Shown here piece by piece: positions 1-5,011 of a DNA stretch of 5,011 nt. The first letter of the stretch is position 1; the number at the start of each line of letters is the position of its first letter. This DNA comes from Nocardioidaceae bacterium (GTDB lineage Bacteria; Actinomycetota; Actinomycetes; Propionibacteriales; Nocardioidaceae): NCBI GenBank assembly GCA_013811715.1, contig JACCUS010000338.1, positions 1-5,011 of the forward strand. Direction: 5' to 3'. The notes under the pieces are model-generated. The model was given only the letters and a program-made list of their open reading frames with translations. It did no database searches and was not told the origin of the DNA. A program made the position numbers and the translations under genes.

Positions 1-2
1 CC

Positions 3-815
3 TCGGTGCTGGTGGCGACCACTGTCGGTGCGGTCGCTGGGCCGAACCTGCTGGCGCCGGCCGACATGTTGGCGTCCGCGTCCGGACTGCCCGGGCTGGT
101 CGGCCCCTACCTCGGCGCGGCTGTCGGCTTCGCCGCCGCGGCCGGCGTCCTGGTCGTCGGGCTGGGGGTCGGGCGGACCCACCCCGGCCCGACCCCGGGC
201 GTCCGAAACACCGCATCTGGCCACACCGGCGCGCCGCTGGGTCTGCACGGGTTAGCAGGGCTGGCGGTGCTCAGCGTGGCCAACCTGGTGATGGTCGCGG
301 TGATGACGATGGCGCCCGTTCACCTGCACCACGTCGGCGTCGGCCTCGGCGTCATCGGGCTGGTGGTGAGTGTGCACATCGCCGGCATGTTCGCCCCGTC
401 GCCGGTCAGCGGCTGGCTGACCGACCGGGTCGGCGCGGCCCCCGTCGCGACCGGGGCGGGGGCCATCTTGATCGTCGCCTGCGCCCTCGCCGCCACCGGC
501 GCAGCGTCTTCGGTCCTGTTGGCCGTGGCCCTGGTCCTGCTGGGGTTCGGCTGGAACCTCGCCTTAGTATCCGGCAGTGTCCTGCTCACTGCTGGGGTCC
601 CCGCCCTGGACCGTCCTCGCCGCGAGGGATGGGGGGAGGTCGGCATGGGATCTGCCGCCGCAGGCGGTGGCGCCGCCTCTGGGGTCGTAGTGGCCGCCGG
701 TGGCTACCCGGCCCTCGCCGCTGCTGCCGCCGCTGCTGCCGCACTCCTCCTGCCGGCTGCCTGGCACGGGGTTGGTCGGCGGAGCCACGGCCAACCCGCC
801 CAGGGACAAGTGTGA
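3..815 (+). CDS. MFS transporter, 5'-truncated by window edge
   Basis: This is the C-terminal part of a major facilitator superfamily permease in the cytoplasmic membrane; the substrate cannot be told from the sequence. The frame is open from the first bases, so the true start lies upstream, and a GTG at position 6 is almost certainly internal. About 270 residues are visible, against roughly 400 for the family, so the first four or so membrane spans are missing. Counting from that GTG codon, hydrophobic spans lie near residues 33-54, 82-102, 113-133, 146-163, 168-194, 212-232 and 234-252. The loop sequence GWLTDRVGAA (residues 136-145) matches the MFS cytoplasmic-loop motif G-x-L-x-D-R-x-G. 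The segments HIAGMFAPSPVSG and GFGWNLALVSGS resemble a common actinobacterial MFS subgroup, from memory. The last span contains nine consecutive alanines. Leucines 83 and 187 use TTA, a rare codon in such DNA. The family call is secure and the role unknown. Confidence 0.88.
   Translation, partial: SVLVATTVGAVAGPNLLAPADMLASASGLPGLVGPYLGAAVGFAAAAGVLVVGLGVGRTHPGPTPGVRNTASGHTGAPLGLHGLAGLAVLSVANLVMVAVMTMAPVHLHHVGVGLGVIGLVVSVHIAGMFAPSPVSGWLTDRVGAAPVATGAGAILIVACALAATGAASSVLLAVALVLLGFGWNLALVSGSVLLTAGVPALDRPRREGWGEVGMGSAAAGGGAASGVVVAAGGYPALAAAAAAAAALLLPAAWHGVGRRSHGQPAQGQV
717..740 (+). repeat. Perfect 12-bp tandem duplication in MFS gene
   Basis: GCCGCTGCTGCC occurs twice back to back (717-728 and 729-740). 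Each copy encodes four alanines within the last predicted membrane span of the transporter. Because the unit is a multiple of three, gain or loss of a copy by replication slippage would lengthen or shorten the alanine run without shifting the frame. It is probably a by-product of alanine-rich coding in high-G+C DNA and not a functional element. Confidence 0.8.
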
Positions 816-889
816 CGAGTCGGTGACATCTGCTCCCGCTGCATGCAACTGCCTTCGCCGGCGGTCTCCAGTCGGGCACTATCGGGAGT

Positions 890-2422
890 ATGACCTCGAG
901 CCGACGGATGGGTGCGTTGCTTGGCGTCGTCGCGGCCGCCGCCGGGTTGGCAGTCGCCGAACTCCTGAGCGGCATCTTCCACCAACGGGTCTCACCGGTC
1001 GTGGCGGTCGCCGAGTCGATCATTCGGCTTACCCCCGGAGACGTCGTCGAGTTCGTCATCTCACTTGTCGGCCAGTACGACAAGCCACTGCTGGTTGTCT
1101 TCACGCTGCTCGGCTTGGCGGCGGTCAGCGCCGGCGTTGGCGTGGTCGCGATCCGCTCGACCTTGGGCGCGCAGGGGCTGTTCGTGCTGATGGGTGTCGT
1201 GGTGGTGCTCGCCGTCCGCGCGCGACTCACCCCGTCGATGTCGACGTACATCCCCGCCGTGCTCGGCGTGGTCGTCGCGATGGCCGCCCTCGCGGTCCTC
1301 GCGCCGCGGGCCGCCGTAGCAGCGAACAGGACGACGGCAACACAACCCGCGGACACCCGTCGAAGCTCCCGTCGCGACTTCTTGCGGCTCACGGGGGTGG
1401 TTGCCGCGGCTGCGGTGATGGTAGGCGTGACCGGGCGCGTGTTGGCGCAGGGACGGGCCGCCCTGGAGGCCGCACGCGGCCAGCTCAAGCTGCCCATTCG
1501 ACGTCGGCCGACTCCGCCGGGGGCTGACCTGGCAGTGACTGGCCTCGCCCCCTGGGTCACCGACCAGGACGACTTCTACCGGATCGACACCGCGCTGTCG
1601 GTGCCGCAGATCCTCCCCGGCGAGTGGGAGCTGCGGATCCACGGTCTGGTCGACCGCGAGATGACGCTGACCTACCAGGACCTGATCGACCGCGGCCTCA
1701 CCGAGGCCTGGGTGACGTTGTGCTGTGTGTCCAACCAGGTGGGCGGAGGGCTCATCTCGAACGCCTCCTGGTCGGGCGTCCCGATCGCCGACGTGCTCGC
1801 TGAGGCCGGGGTGCACGACGACGCGGACGCCGTGCTGTCCACCTCGGCCGACGACTGGACGTGCGGCACCCCGCTGAGCGTGCTGACGGACGACCGCAAC
1901 GCGCTCTTCGCGGTGGCCATGAACGGCGAGCCGCTCACGGCAGAGCACGGTTTCCCGGTGCGGATGGTGGTGCCGGGACTCTACGGCTACGTCTCGGCGA
2001 CCAAGTGGGTGGTCGACTTCGAGGTGACGCGGTTCGCCGACTTCACCGCATTCTGGACCGACCGCGGCTGGGCGGCCGAAGGCCCGATCAAGACCCAGTC
2101 CCGGATCGACGTTCCGGGCGACGGGAGCAGCTTCGCCGCCGGTGACGTGGTAGTCGCCGGGGTTGCGTGGGCTCAGCACACCGGGATCGCGAAGGTCGAG
2201 GTGCGGATCGCCGACCAGCCATGGGTGGAGGCGTCGTTGGCCGACGAGCCGACCATCGACAGCTGGCGCCAGTGGTCCTACGTCTGGCCGGCACAACCGG
2301 GCAGCCAGCGGATCCAGGTGCGAGCGACCGACCAGTCCGGCGAAACACAGACCGAGGCGATCGCCGATGTGCTGCCCGATGGAGCCACCGGCTGGCACAC
2401 GATCACGGTTGACGTCGGCTGA
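890..2422 (+). CDS. Membrane-anchored sulfite-oxidase-family molybdopterin oxidoreductase
   Basis: This 510-residue protein belongs to the sulfite oxidase superfamily, enzymes that bind a mononuclear Mo-molybdopterin cofactor and often carry out oxygen-atom transfer. The substrate is not determined here. Domains in order: an N-terminal membrane region with spans near 8-28, 67-88, 94-110 and 121-139; a twin-arginine motif SRRDFLR (160-166) followed by a fifth span (168-186); the Mo-cofactor domain (about 225-385); and a C-terminal Ig-like dimerisation domain (about 403-508). The motif TLCCVSNQVGG (277-287) holds the expected Mo-ligating cysteine, most likely C279. HGFPVRMVVPGLYGYVSATKW (353-373) is a family signature region. 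Five spans with the N-terminus inside would put the catalytic part outside the membrane, consistent with Tat export of a folded cofactor enzyme. No heme domain or cytochrome gene is visible, so the electron acceptor is unknown. An in-frame stop at 824 leaves ATG 890 or ATG 908 (residue 7) as start. GGGAG (884-888) lies only one base before ATG 890, and ATG 908 has only a weak GAG seven bases upstream. Confidence 0.92.
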   Translation: MTSSRRMGALLGVVAAAAGLAVAELLSGIFHQRVSPVVAVAESIIRLTPGDVVEFVISLVGQYDKPLLVVFTLLGLAAVSAGVGVVAIRSTLGAQGLFVLMGVVVVLAVRARLTPSMSTYIPAVLGVVVAMAALAVLAPRAAVAANRTTATQPADTRRSSRRDFLRLTGVVAAAAVMVGVTGRVLAQGRAALEAARGQLKLPIRRRPTPPGADLAVTGLAPWVTDQDDFYRIDTALSVPQILPGEWELRIHGLVDREMTLTYQDLIDRGLTEAWVTLCCVSNQVGGGLISNASWSGVPIADVLAEAGVHDDADAVLSTSADDWTCGTPLSVLTDDRNALFAVAMNGEPLTAEHGFPVRMVVPGLYGYVSATKWVVDFEVTRFADFTAFWTDRGWAAEGPIKTQSRIDVPGDGSSFAAGDVVVAGVAWAQHTGIAKVEVRIADQPWVEASLADEPTIDSWRQWSYVWPAQPGSQRIQVRATDQSGETQTEAIADVLPDGATGWHTITVDVG

Positions 2423-2423
2423 C

Positions 2424-2456
2424 ACCCGAGCGTGGCGGTGCCCGGCCGCCTCGGGT
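2424..2456. terminator. Candidate bidirectional terminator hairpin between convergent genes
   Basis: ACCCGAG (2424-2430) is the exact reverse complement of CTCGGGT (2450-2456). Inside it, GCGG (2435-2438) can pair with CCGC (2446-2449), leaving a seven-base loop. The hairpin begins just after the stop of the oxidoreductase gene and lies between two converging stop codons, where a shared terminator would be expected. There is no T-run on either side, so it is not a classic intrinsic terminator. Many actinobacterial terminators lack a strong U tract, but in DNA this G+C-rich a hairpin of this size can arise by chance. Confidence 0.45.
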
Positions 2457-2487
2457 TCGGGTCATTGGCGCGTGGCGCGCTGCGCTG

Positions 2488-3573
2488 TCAGTCCACTTCG
2501 TCCTCGGGGGCGGAGAACGTGTTGCACACCGCGATGTCGTTGTCGTCGTACGCCGTCAGGATCCAGGCCCGGTTGGAGCTGCCGCTCCCGTGGTCGCGCT
2601 GGTTCTCCGGCGCGCCGGGCTCGTCGCCGAAGGCCGCGGACACCTGGTCGAGCTGGCTGAGCCGACTGTCGTCGATCGGGAAGGACTCGGCGATCGCGCC
2701 CAGGAACAGCCCGCTCATGCAGCTGGCCTGCAGCTCGACCCGCCGACTGAGGATCAACCGCTGGCCGTAGTCCTCGTAGACCACGTCGTCGTACGCCATC
2801 AAGATCCCGGTCTCATGCTGGACGTGGTGGCCGAACTCGTGGCCGATCAAGATCGCATAGGCCACCTCGATGCTCCCGAAGAACTGCCGCATCTGATTGA
2901 CGTCGGTGTAGAGCACCGAGTCGCCGGGACAGTAGAAGGCGAGCGTGCGGCCGTCCTGCGGCGACGCGCTGCCGCAGGGCGTGGTGACGGGGGAGTCGAA
3001 GACGACCAGGCCGGGCTCGGAGTAGGCGTAGCCGGCGCCCTCGATGCGAGGCGACCACTCGGCGTTCAGGCAGCCCATCAACGACTCATAGAACCGCGAC
3101 TGGTCTCGTGTGGCGGCATCGCCCAGCTCCTCGGCGGGACAGTTGCCGTTGGCGAGGCCACCTTGGCTGTAGAGAGTGTTCTGCTCGAGCACCGCCGCCA
3201 CATCACCCGGGTCCACCGGTTCTGCGTTGGGTCGCTGCGGGTCGGCCGGCTGGTGCGACATGTCGTCGCGGGGCAGGGTGTCGGTGCTGCTGGCCACCGC
3301 ATTCACCAGGATCAACACGAAGAAGAGGGAGGCGCCGGCGCCGACCAGGCCGAGCAGCAGCCGGGCCGCTCCGCTGGTCTTCTTGGGCGGTGGCGCGGGC
3401 GCCCAGCCGCCGTACCCCCACTGGCCCTGGACCTGCTGACCCGGCCACTGCTGCTGGTACTGCTGGTAGCCGTGCGGTGGGTACGTCGGCAGCGGGTGAA
3501 AGCCGCCGGTGGACCGGGGCGGCGGCAGCACGTCGGCAGTGGGCAGCGGCCGGTGGTGCGGCTGCTCCGACAT
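2488..3573 (-). CDS. Membrane-anchored neutral zinc metallopeptidase (YpfJ/KPN_02809-like)
   Basis: This 361-residue protein is a predicted zinc-dependent peptidase of the putative neutral zinc metallopeptidase family; its substrate is unknown. Residues 1-66 form a Pro/Gln/Gly/Tyr-rich, probably disordered cytoplasmic segment. A single span follows (about 71-93), and the rest should face outward. HEFGHH (245-250) supplies the HExxH zinc-binding and catalytic residues H245, E246 and H249. VELQAS (279-284) contains E280, the likely third zinc ligand. This motif is usually ELQAD in the family, so S284 replaces the aspartate. DHGSGSSNRAW (327-337) resembles the conserved family segment near the C-terminus. 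Six cysteines (145, 168, 200, 215, 285, 350) all lie in the outer domain and could form disulfides. The start at 3573 is chosen because GAGG and AGGG lie 5-13 bases upstream. A longer reading from 3651 adds 26 residues unlike a leader. The gene converges on the oxidoreductase gene and diverges from the DUF2207 gene. Confidence 0.9.
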   Translation of the reverse strand: MSEQPHHRPLPTADVLPPPRSTGGFHPLPTYPPHGYQQYQQQWPGQQVQGQWGYGGWAPAPPPKKTSGAARLLLGLVGAGASLFFVLILVNAVASSTDTLPRDDMSHQPADPQRPNAEPVDPGDVAAVLEQNTLYSQGGLANGNCPAEELGDAATRDQSRFYESLMGCLNAEWSPRIEGAGYAYSEPGLVVFDSPVTTPCGSASPQDGRTLAFYCPGDSVLYTDVNQMRQFFGSIEVAYAILIGHEFGHHVQHETGILMAYDDVVYEDYGQRLILSRRVELQASCMSGLFLGAIAESFPIDDSRLSQLDQVSAAFGDEPGAPENQRDHGSGSSNRAWILTAYDDNDIAVCNTFSAPEDEVD

Positions 3574-3602
3574 CGCGCCCTGCCTCGAAGGTCGACTCTC
3601 AA

Positions 3603-3631
3603 ATCCTGCCCCCCCGCCTGCTCGCACACTA
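3603..3631 (-). promoter_or_regulatory. Candidate promoter elements for the metallopeptidase gene
   Basis: Read on the minus strand, two -10-like hexamers lie upstream of the ATG at 3573. TAGTGT (3631 down to 3626) fits the TAnnnT pattern and would give a leader of about 45 bases. CAGGAT (3608 down to 3603) would give a leader of about 22 bases. Neither has a convincing -35 hexamer. A run of seven C on the + strand (3609-3615) lies between them. The choice between the two is open, and the call rests only on motif and position. Confidence 0.3.
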
Positions 3632-3635
3632 CCCT
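3606..3635 (+). promoter_or_regulatory. Candidate promoter for the DUF2207 gene
   Basis: TACCCT (3630-3635) fits the actinobacterial TAnnnT -10 pattern. A weak -35-like CTGCCC (3606-3611; TTGACA has T, G and C at the matching places) sits 18 bases upstream. Transcription would be expected to begin about seven bases after the -10, at or next to A3642. That base is itself the A of an in-frame ATG. The same start would also give a 33-base leader carrying the GAGGCGAGG ribosome binding site before ATG 3675. The -10 shares its first two bases with a minus-strand TAGTGT element. This is inferred from pattern only. Confidence 0.35.
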
Positions 3636-3661
3636 TTCGACATGCCAGCATGGTGGGCCGT

Positions 3662-3670
3662 GAGGCGAGG
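3662..3670 (+). promoter_or_regulatory. Ribosome binding site deciding the DUF2207 start
   Basis: GAGGCGAGG contains two GAGG cores, ending nine and four bases before ATG 3675. This purine-rich stretch favours 3675 over the upstream in-frame ATG at 3642, which has a pyrimidine-rich approach with no Shine-Dalgarno match. The resulting protein begins with a compact signal peptide. Confidence 0.55.
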
Positions 3671-3674
3671 TCCG

Positions 3675-5011
3675 ATGAGGGCGCGGCGACCCGTCGTGGC
3701 TGGGCTGCTGGCCTCGCTGCTGGCTGCCTCCCCTGCCGTTGCTGTCTCGGCGATGGCGACGCCGACGCCAGCCGGCGCCGAGATCACGAACTTCTCCGCG
3801 ACCGTGCGAGTCAACGCGGATGGCAGCCTGCATGTCGCCGAGGCCGCCACCTACGACTTCGCGGGGCAACCGACCTCGCAGCTCGACCGGGTGATCGTTA
3901 CCCGGGAGCACTACGATGCCCAGGACGACCGGGTCTACGACCTTGATGCGGTCGACGTCGATGCCGTACAGCCCGACGTCGACGTCGACTTCGAGATCAG
4001 CTCGGCGGAGGCGACCGACACGATCTCCGTCGAGTTCGCCGAGCCGCAGTCCGAGCGGGTCACGGTCAGATTCGAGTACGACGTCGACGGCGCGGCAGCC
4101 GAGACGGCCGACGGGCTCGAGGTGCGCTGGCCCGTGGTGCAGGGATTCGACCTTCCGATCGACGAGGCAACCATCCGGTGGAACACTCCCAACCTGCTCT
4201 GGCTGTCCTGCCTAGCCGGTCCCGCCGGCTCGAGCCGCCCATGCACGACCGCGCAGATGTCGGAGGTCGCCAGCCCCACGATGACGCAGCTCGGCCTGAC
4301 CGCCGGCGAGCAGATGGTCGGCATCGTCGGGCTGAGCCTGGACTCGGGCATCTCACCCAGCGCGGACTTCGAGGCCCGCTGGAGCCTGGCGCGGTCGTTC
4401 GCCGCCACCGGCACACCGCTGTGGGTGGCGCTGGCGGTGCTGGCGCTCGGGCTGCTGGCCGCGTTGGCGCTGTGGCTGACCCGTGGCCGCGACACCGGTC
4501 GCGCCGATGCCGTCGCGGTGCATCCACTCGTGGACGGACCGGACGGCGACGTCGCCTTCGCGCCCCCCAGCGCGGTCCGCCCCGGTCAGATGGGCACGCT
4601 GGTCGACGAGCGGGTCGACGTCGTCGACGTCTCAGCCACCGTCATCGACCTCGCCGTGCGCAACTACCTATTCGTCGAGGAGCTCCCGCACGACGGGTAT
4701 GGCCGGCGCGACTGGCTGCTGCGCCGCCGCAACCAGGCCGGCGACGAGCTGCTGCCCTACGAACGCGAGGTCTTCGAGGCCCTCTTCGCCGACGGCGACG
4801 AGGTCGAGGTCAGCGCCTTGGACGACTCGCTGCGGGAGCGCCTGCCCGGCGTACAGGCGTTGCTGTACGACGACATGGTTGCGCAGCTCTGGTTCGGGGA
4901 ACGTCCCGACTCGGTGCGCGGCAAGTGGACCACCGCCGGCTGGGTGTTGGTCGCGGCCGGCGCGGTGTTGACGCTCGTGCTGGCGCTGGCGAGCACGTTC
5001 GGACTCGTCGG
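3675..5011 (+). CDS. DUF2207 domain membrane protein, 3'-truncated by window edge
   Basis: This is a predicted envelope protein of the DUF2207 family, whose biochemical role is not established to my knowledge. The frame stays open from here to the last base, giving 445 visible residues; the C-terminus lies beyond the window. Residues 1-28 look like a Sec signal peptide: MRARR, a hydrophobic core, then AVSAMA before a probable cleavage site. Residues 36-240 form the extracytoplasmic DUF2207 domain, with alternating beta-strand-like sequence and C179 and C190 placed for a possible disulfide. A membrane span lies at about 247-268, followed by the basic sequence TRGRDTGR. The cytoplasmic part has the typical segments GTLVDERVDVVDVSATVIDL (307-326) and LPYEREVFEALF (360-371). 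A second span begins at about 419. Residues 81-107 are unusually rich in Asp and Val. An alternative start at ATG 3642 would add 11 residues and could be translated leaderless. The gene is divergent from the metallopeptidase gene, with about 100 bases between their starts. Confidence 0.88.
   Translation, partial: MRARRPVVAGLLASLLAASPAVAVSAMATPTPAGAEITNFSATVRVNADGSLHVAEAATYDFAGQPTSQLDRVIVTREHYDAQDDRVYDLDAVDVDAVQPDVDVDFEISSAEATDTISVEFAEPQSERVTVRFEYDVDGAAAETADGLEVRWPVVQGFDLPIDEATIRWNTPNLLWLSCLAGPAGSSRPCTTAQMSEVASPTMTQLGLTAGEQMVGIVGLSLDSGISPSADFEARWSLARSFAATGTPLWVALAVLALGLLAALALWLTRGRDTGRADAVAVHPLVDGPDGDVAFAPPSAVRPGQMGTLVDERVDVVDVSATVIDLAVRNYLFVEELPHDGYGRRDWLLRRRNQAGDELLPYEREVFEALFADGDEVEVSALDDSLRERLPGVQALLYDDMVAQLWFGERPDSVRGKWTTAGWVLVAAGAVLTLVLALASTFGLV

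Noticed and set aside
840..863. Short palindromes TGCATGCA (840-847) and CGCCGGCG (856-863) in the gap before the oxidoreductase gene
   Set aside because: Each is only eight bases, they are unlike each other, neither has a T-run or a recognised operator pattern, and such palindromes are frequent in G+C-rich DNA.
586..1560. Minus-strand open frame spanning the MFS end, the gap and the oxidoreductase start
   Set aside because: It crosses two well-supported genes, and its Ala/Thr/Arg-rich product has no family features.
1061..2425. Long open frame (about 450 codons) on the minus strand across the oxidoreductase gene
   Set aside because: It is antisense to a gene with clear family motifs, its translation is rich in Arg/His/Gly/Pro without recognisable domains, and such shadows are common in high-G+C DNA.
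3609..3615. Run of seven C in the divergent promoter region as a phase-variation tract
   Set aside because: Seven bases is short for a slippage switch, and the sequence gives no other sign of phase variation.
3574..3651. 26-residue N-terminal extension of the metallopeptidase from a start at 3651
   Set aside because: The extension has no signal or domain features, would run through the likely promoter region, and the internal ATG at 3573 has a well-placed ribosome binding site.
2590..3663. Long plus-strand open frame opposite the metallopeptidase gene
   Set aside because: The minus strand encodes an intact HExxH peptidase with a membrane anchor and a good ribosome binding site; the opposing frame has no recognisable domain and would span the divergent promoter region.
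4483..4971. Plus-strand 162-codon frame inside the DUF2207 gene
   Set aside because: It overlaps the cytoplasmic part of the DUF2207 protein in another frame, and its Ser/Thr/Arg/Pro-rich translation is typical of an out-of-frame shadow.

Overview
The window looks like a chromosomal segment of a high-G+C actinobacterium. The DNA is strongly G+C rich, nearly every third codon position is G or C, and all four genes encode protein types that are familiar in actinobacteria. The overall look suggests the Nocardioides/Propionibacteriales area, but that placement is an impression from memory and not a measured result.

Layout: (1) The window opens inside an MFS transporter gene on the + strand, with about the last two thirds present, ending at 815. 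(2) After a 74-base gap, a + strand gene (890-2422) encodes a membrane-anchored, sulfite-oxidase-type molybdopterin oxidoreductase. It has an N-terminal multi-span membrane domain, an internal twin-arginine motif, the Mo-cofactor domain and a C-terminal Ig-like dimerisation domain. (3) Its stop faces the stop of a - strand gene (2488-3573) for a membrane-anchored neutral zinc metallopeptidase. A hairpin between the two stops may serve as a shared terminator. (4) A roughly 100-base divergent intergenic region follows. From it a + strand gene (start 3675, alternative 3642) runs off the right edge. It encodes a DUF2207-family envelope protein with a signal peptide, an extracytoplasmic domain, a membrane span, a cytoplasmic domain and the beginning of another span.

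All four proteins are predicted to sit in or act across the cytoplasmic membrane. The two left-hand genes point the same way and could be co-transcribed, although the gap makes this uncertain. The two right-hand genes are divergent and may share a compact promoter region in which candidate -10 elements overlap. Nothing visible links the redox enzyme to the peptidase or the DUF2207 protein.

I found no tRNA, rRNA, CRISPR array, insertion sequence, phage gene or recognisable defence system. The window reads as ordinary core or near-core actinobacterial sequence. The points worth a second look are details: a Cys-Cys pair at the molybdenum ligand site, an internal Tat motif behind a polytopic domain, a Ser in place of the usual Asp in the peptidase's third-ligand motif, overlapping divergent promoter elements, and an Asp/Val-rich stretch in the DUF2207 protein.
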